Positions 1 through 6,573 of a DNA stretch of 34,846 bases are shown piece after piece. Each line of letters starts with the position of its first letter. Position 1 is the first letter of the stretch. The notes beneath the pieces are model-generated. The model searched no databases and was not told the origin of the DNA. It saw only the letters and a program-made list of their open reading frames with translations. Position numbers and translations under genes: made by a program. The stretch comes from Oscillospiraceae bacterium. Lineage in GTDB: Bacteria; Bacillota; Clostridia; Oscillospirales; CAG-272. The DNA lies in the NCBI GenBank assembly GCA_015064355.1, contig SVSJ01000026.1:1-34846 (forward strand). Reading direction: 5' to 3'.

Positions 1-190
1 CAAGCTCTATGACGAGCTTTGCCTCTGCACAGTAAAAATCCGCAATATACTTACCGAGAACCTTCTGACGAGAAAATCGAACGGGATAGGTGCGTAGGAA
101 ATCATACCAAAGGTGATTTTCTTCTTTCGTCATATTCTTCCGCAGCATTTTTGCGGCTGGGACTATGTCTTTATTGTGTTTTCTCTGCAT
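1..190 (-). CDS. DUF559 endonuclease-domain protein, N-terminal part, cut by window edge
   Basis: Reading the minus strand from an ATG at 188-190 gives 63 residues that run off the left edge with no stop. The text (starting MQRKHNKDIVPAAKMLRKNM, then TKEENHLWYDFLR, FSRQKVLGKYIADFYC and AEAKLVIEL) matches the start of DUF559 proteins. These are small proteins with a restriction-endonuclease-like fold related to Vsr repair endonucleases, often found singly in bacterial genomes. The Y-I-A-D-F-Y-C segment is the usual landmark and probably carries a metal-binding Asp. The catalytic remainder lies outside the window. Cellular role and substrate are unknown for most members. Confidence 0.85.
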   Translation of the reverse strand, partial: MQRKHNKDIVPAAKMLRKNMTKEENHLWYDFLRTYPVRFSRQKVLGKYIADFYCAEAKLVIEL

Positions 191-195
191 TACAA

Positions 196-246
196 TCCCT
201 CCGTCACGCTTCGCGTGCCACCTCCCTTTACACAAGGGAGGCTTTT
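196..246. repeat. GC-rich intergenic repeat with hairpin
   Basis: The stretch holds a perfect 8-bp inverted repeat, CCTCCCTT / AAGGGAGG (221-228 and 234-241), preceded by a second short inverted pair around CACGCTTCGCGTG (204-216). From memory, this compact double-hairpin layout resembles short dispersed elements in gut Firmicutes intergenic regions. I cannot count copies from one window. It separates the DUF559 gene from the 290-805 gene and could also act as a weak terminator. Confidence 0.55.
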
Positions 247-251
247 AACGA

Positions 252-264
252 TCATCGCACCAAT
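252..264 (+). repeat. 13-bp direct repeat, left copy
   Basis: TCATCGCACCAAT occurs here and again exactly at 845-857. The two copies lie on either side of the 290-805 gene. Confidence 0.6.
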
Positions 265-289
265 GTTTCTCGACAATTTGAGTTTGTTC

Positions 290-805
290 TTATTTTCTGA
301 TTTCATACCAAAAATCCAAAGCATCGTCTTTTTTTAATTCAGTATTATATTCCAGAATCTTTTCAAATATGTGTAATAGTTCAGAATCTGCAAAAGAGTC
401 AACGGATTTAGTTTGTGAGGACACTAAAACAATTTTCTTTTTTTCTAATTGTATAACCAACATCCCTGACTTTGCCATCCCGTAAACGGAAACGGTTGTT
501 CCTCTTAACCAATTAACCTTTTTTAATTCATATATTTTGTTTTGTTTTTGTATATACACCATTCCATCTTTAATCCAATAAGCACCTGTTCTTTCAAACC
601 ACTTATGCTTTTGAGTGCATTTGTAGTAAACATACAACCAAATAAGCATAATGGTAACACAAATCAAAAAATACCAAAAATTTGCGTATTCTATGCTCAT
701 CAACTCAGCAACTAAGAGTTGAACTATTAAGATAAGGGGCAATGCAATCCCAGCACATCCAATTCTCAAAAACCATCGTTGATATGTGAACAGAGTTTTC
801 TCCAT
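290..805 (-). CDS. small two-helix membrane protein of unknown function
   Basis: I do not recognise this 171-residue protein. Two hydrophobic segments, about residues 15-33 and 42-60, should form a membrane hairpin. They are followed by a basic stretch (YYKCTQKHKWFER) and a soluble C-terminal part of about 100 residues. That part is rich in short beta-like repeats (IYELKKVNWLRG, MLVIQLEKKKIVLVSS), which recalls the PH-like or YcxB-type domains found after a helical hairpin. The start is an ATG preceded by GAGGT at about ten bases. A good sigma-A promoter lies at 891-919. The gene is AT-rich compared with the metabolic genes further right and sits between two 13-bp direct repeats, so recent acquisition is possible. 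Function is not assigned. Confidence 0.7.
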   Translation of the reverse strand: MEKTLFTYQRWFLRIGCAGIALPLILIVQLLVAELMSIEYANFWYFLICVTIMLIWLYVYYKCTQKHKWFERTGAYWIKDGMVYIQKQNKIYELKKVNWLRGTTVSVYGMAKSGMLVIQLEKKKIVLVSSQTKSVDSFADSELLHIFEKILEYNTELKKDDALDFWYEIRK

Positions 806-844
806 TTTTGATTACCTCGTAAAATTCTTATTTATCATTCGGGC

Positions 845-857
845 TCATCGCACCAAT
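845..857 (+). repeat. 13-bp direct repeat, right copy
   Basis: Identical to 252-264 (TCATCGCACCAAT). It lies in the 5' leader of the 290-805 gene, next to a short hairpin, GCCT...AGGC, on the minus strand (862-877). Confidence 0.6.
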
Positions 858-890
858 TTCGCCTCACGCATAAGGCTAAGCTAACACCCT

Positions 891-919
891 ATTATAGCAC
901 AAAAAACGCAGAAAATCAA
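891..919 (-). promoter_or_regulatory. sigma-A promoter of the 171-residue membrane protein gene
   Basis: On the minus strand, TTGATT (914-919) and TATAAT (891-896) are separated by 17 bp. The -35 box lies in the loop of the hairpin at 905-927. The RNA would start near 885, giving a leader of about 80 nt before the ATG at 805. Confidence 0.7.
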
Positions 920-927
920 TCTGCGTT
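905..927. terminator. hairpin with T-run, possible terminator
   Basis: AACGCAGA / TCTGCGTT forms an 8-bp stem with a 7-nt loop. On the minus strand it is followed by six Ts, as in an intrinsic terminator. No gene ends just upstream on that strand within the window. It would block read-through from the right, yet it overlaps the promoter at 891-919. Confidence 0.5.
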
Positions 928-967
928 ATTTTGTGTTTTAAAGCTTTTTATTAACAAAAAAAATCTA

Positions 968-1042
968 TTATCTCCTGTCGGTAGGTAACGTATTAGCAAA
1001 ACTGTCCTTTAGGGTACAACCATATATGGCGGGTTCCTTTTT
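968..1042 (-). other. short decayed or repeat-derived reading frame
   Basis: The 238 bases from 928 to 1165 hold no complete gene. On the minus strand, 1042 to 968 reads as a short open stretch ending ..GCTLKDSFANTLPTDRR before a stop, with another stop immediately upstream and no start codon. A perfect 10-bp palindrome CCATATATGG (1020-1029) lies inside. I read it as a possible relic or dispersed repeat, not a functional gene. Confidence 0.25.
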
Positions 1043-1113
1043 TTATATGATACGACCCCGAGAAAATTTACATAAAAATATAGAAATATTCCATACCAAT
1101 CTGGCTTTTGCTG

Positions 1114-1122
1114 TGGTATTAT
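1114..1122 (+). promoter_or_regulatory. extended -10 promoter for beta-helix gene 1
   Basis: TGGTATTAT (1114-1122) has the TGn extension of an extended -10 element, with no convincing -35 box 17 bp upstream. It lies about 40 bp before the ATG at 1166, which has TAGGAG as ribosome binding site. Confidence 0.5.
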
Positions 1123-1165
1123 ATATAGGCAGAAACACTTACAATTAATTCTTTAGGAGAAAACT

Positions 1166-3400
1166 ATGAAAAGAATCGTAGCTCTCGTACTTGTGCTGTG
1201 TATGGCACTCGGAATGGTGGTATCCGTATCCGCCGCTCCCAACAGTCATTTTTCCAGAACGATTAATATGGTTCGCCTTATCCGCACAATGTTTGCAAAG
1301 GATGAGGACGAGGGTCCTGCTTTCGGCGTGGAAAAAGACGGCAAGCTTGTGATCTATGCGTCGCCCTCCGGTAAGAAGGACGCATCCGGCACGGAGAAGG
1401 CACCCTTGACTCTTGAAGCAGCCCGTGACGCGGCTCGCAAGGCTGACAAAAAAGATTACGAAGGAATCGACATCGTGCTGAAGGCCGGCAACTACGTGCT
1501 GAAGGAAACCTTTAACCTTACAGCGGAAGATGCAGGTGCGAAGGATTGTCCCGTTCGCTATATTGGTGAAGACGGTGCTATAATTATCGGTGGCGTTGCT
1601 CTTACAGCCAAGGATTTCGCTCCCGCAACAGGGGACACAGCTAAATATTTCCCCGAGGCTGACAAGATCGTTCAATACGACCTCGGAAAGCTTGGAGTTA
1701 CCCCAGCGGATATGGAAAAACTGTTTGGCGGTCGTCACTACAATACAGACACAATAAGACTCTTCACAAACGGTGTAATGCAGACCGTTGCCCGCTATCC
1801 CAACATTGGCGAAGACGAGATTACTATTGAATACGGTTCAGCTGAGCATCCCGAGGGAAGAGAACGTGACTGGGTCGACACAATGACCTTTGGCGTTTCC
1901 GAAGAGGTTATCGAGCGTATGAGAACCTGGCACACCTACTCAGGCGCATTCGTTTCCGGCTATACCGATTTCCTCTGGAGAATCAGCAACACACCTCTCA
2001 CAGGCATTTCCGCTGATAAGACTGAGTTCTACACATTGTTCCCCGGAACTGCGGCGCCCAGAGCTGGACTTGAGTTCTATGTTTACAATGTTCCCGAAGA
2101 GCTTGACGCACCCGGTGAATACTACATCGACCGTAACGCTATTCTCTATTACTACCCCACAGAAGAATTCTCCACAGCGACCATTTCCGTTCCCGTTGTC
2201 AACTGCATCATGAACGTTAAGGACGCTGACTATACAACATTTGAAAACCTCACATTTCAGACCTCCGGTAAGGTTGGCCTTGAGGTGTATGCGGACAACA
2301 TCACGATCTACGATTGCGTTCTCCGCGGTATGGTTAAAAACGCTCTCATAATCGACGGATACAATAACCTTGTTTCCACAAACCACATTTACAATACCGG
2401 TTCCGACTCGGTTGTTATGGAGGGCGGCGACGAGGCTAACCTTGTAAGCGGTAACAATCTTTTCACAAACAACTACTGCCATGATTTCGGCCTCCTTGCA
2501 CGTGGATATAACGGTGCAATCTCCCTGGACGGCTGCGGCAACACAATTTCTCACAACGAGATCTTCGGCGGCGAGCATTTGGGTATTTACTGGAACGGTA
2601 CAAGAAACGTTATCGAGTATAACTACCTCCACGATCTTTGTACCATCGCTGACGATATGGGTGCCATCTACGGCGGATATATCGACATGATCGACTGCAC
2701 CGTAAGATACAATTTTATTGAAAACGTTGGTATTGAAAAGACAAATCCCCTCCGCAAGATCGACGGCTATCCTTATTGCGGCTCTCACGCTGTATACTGG
2801 GATATGTACAACAGCACCAACAACACCTACGGCAACATTTTCCGTAATATCTGGGGAGCAGGTGTTGCTATCGGCAGCGGACGTGACATCTACATCTGCG
2901 ATAACCTGTTTATAGGTTGCACCTACTCTGTGGTCGGCAACTCCTTTGCATATACCGACGCGTATTTCAATGATCCCGCAAAGCACACCGGCGTAAGCTT
3001 CCCGAGCTACGTAAAGTCTGACGTTTGGATGGAAGCATATCCCAAGCTTTCAAAGATCGTTGCAAACACTAAAGACACAACCGCGGATGACCCTAACGTA
3101 TGGTGCGCTCCCGTTGACACTGTTATCAAGGATAACTTCACATATGCCGACAGATACAACGCTGACAAAAACGGTGTTATTTGCCTTAATATCAAGAGCG
3201 GATATTTCGACACGATCAGAGATTTTAACCCCGACACCGTTGTTGATATGACAGAAGCAAACGGCACTCTTGTGGTTTTCAACTCCAAACGCGGGGGTAT
3301 GCCGGAAATTAAGGATGCTCTTGAAACTGCAAAGGACGTAGTTTCCATCACATACGAGCAGTTCCTCGAAATGGGTACAGACTGGAAACCCGCTGAATAA
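1166..3400 (+). CDS. secreted right-handed parallel beta-helix protein, candidate glycan-active enzyme (copy 1)
   Basis: This 744-residue protein has a clear Sec signal peptide (KR, then a hydrophobic run to VSVSA, residues 1-24). A conserved charged segment follows at 29-44 (FSRTINMVRLIRTMFA). A polysaccharide-enzyme type entry domain comes next (VIYASPSGKKDASGT, LTLEAARDAARK, IDIVLKAGNYVL, about 62-150). From about residue 345 to 590, repeated N/D/Y-rich coils (TFENLTF, ITIYDCVLRGM, NTISHNEIFGG, NVIEYNYLHDL, DCTVRYNFIENV) are typical of a right-handed parallel beta-helix. The entry pattern plus helix resembles secreted proteins related to GH120 and GH141, but the family and substrate cannot be fixed by eye. 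There is no dockerin, SLH or LPXTG signal. A strong terminator follows at 3413-3441. A paralogue lies at 9485-11752 with the same signal peptide and segment. Confidence 0.88.
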   Translation: MKRIVALVLVLCMALGMVVSVSAAPNSHFSRTINMVRLIRTMFAKDEDEGPAFGVEKDGKLVIYASPSGKKDASGTEKAPLTLEAARDAARKADKKDYEGIDIVLKAGNYVLKETFNLTAEDAGAKDCPVRYIGEDGAIIIGGVALTAKDFAPATGDTAKYFPEADKIVQYDLGKLGVTPADMEKLFGGRHYNTDTIRLFTNGVMQTVARYPNIGEDEITIEYGSAEHPEGRERDWVDTMTFGVSEEVIERMRTWHTYSGAFVSGYTDFLWRISNTPLTGISADKTEFYTLFPGTAAPRAGLEFYVYNVPEELDAPGEYYIDRNAILYYYPTEEFSTATISVPVVNCIMNVKDADYTTFENLTFQTSGKVGLEVYADNITIYDCVLRGMVKNALIIDGYNNLVSTNHIYNTGSDSVVMEGGDEANLVSGNNLFTNNYCHDFGLLARGYNGAISLDGCGNTISHNEIFGGEHLGIYWNGTRNVIEYNYLHDLCTIADDMGAIYGGYIDMIDCTVRYNFIENVGIEKTNPLRKIDGYPYCGSHAVYWDMYNSTNNTYGNIFRNIWGAGVAIGSGRDIYICDNLFIGCTYSVVGNSFAYTDAYFNDPAKHTGVSFPSYVKSDVWMEAYPKLSKIVANTKDTTADDPNVWCAPVDTVIKDNFTYADRYNADKNGVICLNIKSGYFDTIRDFNPDTVVDMTEANGTLVVFNSKRGGMPEIKDALETAKDVVSITYEQFLEMGTDWKPAE

Positions 3401-3412
3401 GCTGCTAATAAT

Positions 3413-3441
3413 AAAAAAGAGGCCCCCGCGGTCTCTTTTTT
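3413..3441 (+). terminator. intrinsic terminator after beta-helix gene 1
   Basis: A 12-bp stem, AAAAAAGAGGCC / GGTCTCTTTTTT with one G-T pair, has a 5-nt loop and ends in six Ts. It starts 12 bases after the stop codon. Confidence 0.88.
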
Positions 3442-3475
3442 GATGGAAAAGGGTAGCACAAAATCCAATCTCCAC

Positions 3476-3504
3476 TTGATTTTTCCTCTTATATATGATA
3501 CAAT
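3476..3504 (+). promoter_or_regulatory. sigma-A promoter of the GHL6 hydrolase-isomerase operon
   Basis: TTGATT (3476-3481), a 17-bp spacer and TACAAT (3499-3504) lie between the terminator and the ATG at 3542. The pair at 3542-6196 is therefore transcribed separately from beta-helix gene 1. Confidence 0.7.
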
Positions 3505-3541
3505 TTCCATATACAATTTCCACGATAGAATGGAGAATAAA

Positions 3542-5506
3542 ATGAGATTCAGACAAGTACATCTTGACTTTCATACCAGCGAGAAGATCGACGGTATCGG
3601 TTCCAACTTTTCAAAGGAACAGTTCCAGTCCGCGCTGAAAAAAGGACACGTTGATTCAATTACCGTATTCTCAAAATGCCACCACGGTTGGGCGTACCAC
3701 CCCAGCGAAGCAAATGAGATGCACCCCGGCCTTAAGTTCGACCTGCTTGCAGCAGAGATCGAAGCGGCGCACGAGATCGGAGTTAAGACTCCTGTTTATC
3801 TTTCTGCTGGCTTTGACGAGAAGATGACCCGCCGTCACCCCGAATGGCTTATCAGACAGAAGGACGATACGATCGACTGGGAAAAGCCCCAGTACCACGA
3901 GTTCTGTATGAACAGCCCCTACCTTGATTACCTTATCGCGCAGGTTGAAGAAGTTGTACAGAAATATGATTGCGACGGTATCTTCCTCGACATCGTTGGT
4001 GTTCGTACCTGTTATTGTCAGAACTGTATCAATACACTTCTTGCTGAGGGCAAGGATCCTTACGACGAAGCCAATGTCCGTGAGCTCGGCGAGAGAACTT
4101 ACGCAAACTACACCCGCCGTGTCCGCGAGGCAATTGATAAATATAAGCCCGGCCTTCCCGTATTCCACAACGGCGGACATATCAGACGCGGCAGACGTGA
4201 CCTTGCTCATATGGATACACATCTTGAGCTTGAGTCTCTTCCCACAGGCGGATGGGGATATGACCATTTCCCCCTGTCCTCTGCATACGCCCGTACCCTT
4301 GATATGGAGTTTTTGGGTATGACCGGTAAGTTCCATACTCACTGGGGCGAATTCGGCGGTTACAAGCATCCCAACGCTCTCCGTTATGAAGAAGCACTGT
4401 GTACAGCTTGCGGCGCGAAGTGCTCCATTGGCGACCAGATGCACCCCGATGGATATATGGATGATGCAACATACGAGCTTATCGGCGCGGCATACTCCGA
4501 GGTTGAGGCTAAAGAGCCTTGGCTTGACGGCGTAACTGCTGTTTCAGACATCGCTATCCTTTCCGATGAGGCAGTTTCTAACTATTACGCTGACGCAAAG
4601 ACACTTACTTTTGCAGGTACTATGGCTGACGTGGGCGCTGTAAGAATTATGCTCGAGGGCAACTATCTCTTCGATGTTATCGACACAGACGAGGCTCTTG
4701 ACAAGTACAAGCTTCTGATTCTACCCGACAGCATCAGACTTGATGAGGCACTCACCGCAAAGATCAAAGCGTTCATCGCAGGGGGCGGCAAGGTTCTCGC
4801 AAGCGGTGTAAGCGGACTTTCAAATGAAAACGATAAGTTCACCCTTGATCTGGGTGCTGAATACAAGGGCGAGGCTAAGTACAATCCCACCTATTTCAGA
4901 CCGAATTTCAAGCTTCCCGCCCTTGGTAACACCGCATTCGTTATCTATTCCAAGGCATACGATATCGACGCAACAGGGGAAGTCCTTGCAACTCGCGAAA
5001 ACCCCTACTTCAACAGAACCACCTTCAACTTCTGCTCGCACCAGCATACACCTAACGATAAGTCCTGTTCCACACCCGCGATCACCGTGGGCAAGGACGG
5101 CGCATATATTTCCACAGAAATATTCAGCGAATACGCAACAAAGGGCAGCTTGATCTCCAAGCACCTGGTCAACCACGTGATCGACACACTTCTCGGAGAC
5201 AACAAGACTGTTATCACAAATCTTCCCGCACAGGGTGTTGTTACTCTTATGGATCAGAAGGCAGAGAAGAGACTTGTTAATCACCTGCTTTACGGCTCTC
5301 CCGTGTGCCGCGGTGACGGAATAGAGATCATCGAGGACATTGTTCCTCTATACGGAGTAAAGGCATCTGTGAAAACTGACCGCGCCCCCAAGAGAGTGTA
5401 CCTTGCACCCGAAAACGTTGACGTTCCTTTCACATACGATAACGGCAGAGTAGAGTACACAGTTGACAAGCTCGACTTGTGTGCTATGGTAGTAATTGAC
5501 TATTAA
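3542..5506 (+). CDS. GHL6-type glycoside hydrolase with beta-galactosidase trimerisation-like domain (possible alpha-L-fucosidase)
   Basis: The ATG at 3542 is chosen because GGAG lies six bases upstream and the promoter sits at 3476-3504; the frame stays open to 3440, inside the promoter region. The 654-residue protein has no signal peptide. Residues 1-325 read as a TIM-barrel of the hypothetical glycosyl hydrolase 6 (GHL6) type: FRQVHLDFHTS at the start, VTVFSKCHHGW-like text at about 40-50, CDGIFLDIVG at 144-153, and a Cys-rich loop CYCQNC after it. Residues 335-430 (AILSDEA, LLILPD, FIAGGGKVLASG) look like the glutamine-amidotransferase-like trimerisation domain of GH42-type enzymes. GHL6 plus this domain occurs in enzymes annotated as alpha-L-fucosidases (GH151); I recall this and have not tested it. 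Asp150 is a natural candidate for a catalytic acid. It is probably cytoplasmic and acts on imported oligosaccharides. The isomerase gene follows after 18 bp. Confidence 0.82.
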   Translation: MRFRQVHLDFHTSEKIDGIGSNFSKEQFQSALKKGHVDSITVFSKCHHGWAYHPSEANEMHPGLKFDLLAAEIEAAHEIGVKTPVYLSAGFDEKMTRRHPEWLIRQKDDTIDWEKPQYHEFCMNSPYLDYLIAQVEEVVQKYDCDGIFLDIVGVRTCYCQNCINTLLAEGKDPYDEANVRELGERTYANYTRRVREAIDKYKPGLPVFHNGGHIRRGRRDLAHMDTHLELESLPTGGWGYDHFPLSSAYARTLDMEFLGMTGKFHTHWGEFGGYKHPNALRYEEALCTACGAKCSIGDQMHPDGYMDDATYELIGAAYSEVEAKEPWLDGVTAVSDIAILSDEAVSNYYADAKTLTFAGTMADVGAVRIMLEGNYLFDVIDTDEALDKYKLLILPDSIRLDEALTAKIKAFIAGGGKVLASGVSGLSNENDKFTLDLGAEYKGEAKYNPTYFRPNFKLPALGNTAFVIYSKAYDIDATGEVLATRENPYFNRTTFNFCSHQHTPNDKSCSTPAITVGKDGAYISTEIFSEYATKGSLISKHLVNHVIDTLLGDNKTVITNLPAQGVVTLMDQKAEKRLVNHLLYGSPVCRGDGIEIIEDIVPLYGVKASVKTDRAPKRVYLAPENVDVPFTYDNGRVEYTVDKLDLCAMVVIDY

Positions 5507-5524
5507 TTCTAAGGAGATTTACAT

Positions 5525-6196
5525 ATGAAAAGATCAGAAATCAACAAGTATATCAGAGAATTCAGAGAAGCGCTTGACGCGATTTCCTTCAAGGTTCCTC
5601 CCTTCTGCCACATCAAGGCTGAAGACTGGAAGGATCTTGGCCACGAATACGACGAGATCAGAGACAGAATGCTGGGCTGGGACGTAACAGACTTCGGCTC
5701 CGGTGACTTCTTCAAGGTTGGCCTGCAGCTTGTTTGTATGAGAAACGGCGAATTCGGCAACCCCAACACCAAGACATATGCTGAAAAGATCATGATGGTT
5801 CGCGACGGTCAGGTAACACCTATGCACTTCCACTGGAACAAGATGGAAGACATTATCAACCGCGGCGGCGCTGATCTTCTTGTTAAGGTTTACATGGCTG
5901 ACGAAAACGAAGGTCTCTCTGACAAGGACGTTCCTGTAACAATGGACGGCGTAACAAAGATGTATCCCGCAGGCTCTATCGTTCGCGTAAAGCCCGGCGA
6001 ATCCATCACAATGCAGAGATACCTGTACCATAGCTTCTGGGCTGACGGCGGTGTTGCAATCGTTGGTGAAGTTTCCATGTGCAACGACGACGCAAACGAC
6101 AACCGTTTCTACGAGCCCTGCGGTAGATTCTCCGACATCGAAGAAGACGAGGCTCCCGAATATCTCCTCTGCAACGAATACCCCGCAGCAAAGTAA
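5525..6196 (+). CDS. D-lyxose/D-mannose isomerase, cupin type
   Basis: This 223-residue cupin protein matches the D-lyxose isomerase family (PF07385). Members interconvert D-lyxose and D-xylulose and also D-mannose and D-fructose, using a divalent metal. The expected metal ligands are visible: His101 and His103 in TPMHFHW, Glu108 in NKMED, and His169 in YLYHSFW. Length is normal for the family. AAGGAG precedes the ATG by eight bases, and the gene lies 18 bp after the GHL6 hydrolase with no terminator between, so the two share an operon. Codon use is strongly biased (nearly all AAG, ATC and GAC), suggesting high expression. Its substrate here could be mannose or lyxose freed by the upstream hydrolase; which one is not shown by sequence. 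Confidence 0.9.
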   Translation: MKRSEINKYIREFREALDAISFKVPPFCHIKAEDWKDLGHEYDEIRDRMLGWDVTDFGSGDFFKVGLQLVCMRNGEFGNPNTKTYAEKIMMVRDGQVTPMHFHWNKMEDIINRGGADLLVKVYMADENEGLSDKDVPVTMDGVTKMYPAGSIVRVKPGESITMQRYLYHSFWADGGVAIVGEVSMCNDDANDNRFYEPCGRFSDIEEDEAPEYLLCNEYPAAK

Positions 6197-6210
6197 GATA
6201 ATAAAAAAAT

Positions 6211-6247
6211 AAACACCGCCTTACGCAAAGTAAAGCGGTGTTTTTGT
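6211..6247. terminator. bidirectional terminator between isomerase and pyrophosphatase-like gene
   Basis: AAACACCGC / GCGGTGTTT (6211-6219 and 6235-6243) with a T-run on the plus side and an A-run upstream serves both convergent genes. Confidence 0.85.
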
Positions 6248-6249
6248 AT

Positions 6250-6573
6250 TTACATTATAATTTCACTCTCGAAATACTGTTCTTGAAAATGAACGGCATC
6301 AAATATCTCTCTTTCAGAAAAGATGACTCCTTCGGGTGCCACTACCCATTTGTCCTCGCAGTCGTTCAGCCTGTGAATGATCGCAATAACCACTCCCACA
6401 AATTCCTGGACGGGCTTGTCAACACCGAGAATATACGCATCCTGCTCCTCGCCGTCCGGTGCGATTATCCCGATAACGTAGCCGTAATTGACAGGGTAGA
6501 CTATGTCAGGATGGTTCGGGTGCCTGCTGCCCATAGGTCGGTCAACCGTTACATTTACCCTTTTACCGATCAT
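6250..6573 (-). CDS. short inorganic pyrophosphatase-like protein
   Basis: The 107-residue protein resembles the core of family I soluble pyrophosphatases (RVNVTVDRPMGSRHPNH, PVNYGYV, APDGEEQDAYILGV, VVAIIHRLND, EDKWVVAPEG). Family I enzymes are usually about 170 residues. Short versions like this are annotated as inorganic pyrophosphatase in many Clostridia. The metal-binding pattern normally written DxDxxD appears as DGEEQD, so part of the acidic site is kept. Whether it hydrolyses pyrophosphate or binds another phosphorylated ligand is open. Its ATG overlaps the stop of the mannitol-phosphate dehydrogenase gene by four bases (ATGA), so translation is probably coupled and it is the last gene of the minus-strand operon 8786-6250. 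Confidence 0.8.
   Translation of the reverse strand: MIGKRVNVTVDRPMGSRHPNHPDIVYPVNYGYVIGIIAPDGEEQDAYILGVDKPVQEFVGVVIAIIHRLNDCEDKWVVAPEGVIFSEREIFDAVHFQEQYFESEIIM

Noticed and set aside
1020..1029. CCATATATGG palindrome as an operator for beta-helix gene 1
   Set aside because: It is about 85 bp upstream of the -10 element inside a relic-like segment; nothing ties it to regulation.
2200..2960. Calling the beta-helix proteins pectate lyases
   Set aside because: The fold is shared by many enzyme families; the Asp cluster and Arg expected of pectate lyases could not be placed, and the N-terminal pattern fits glycosidase-like members better.
1940..2986. Long minus-strand open frame of 348 codons opposite beta-helix gene 1
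   Set aside because: It lies wholly inside a well-supported gene on the other strand, has no binding site, and its composition (many Val, Cys, Asp) is typical of the antisense frame of GAC/AAC-rich coding sequence.
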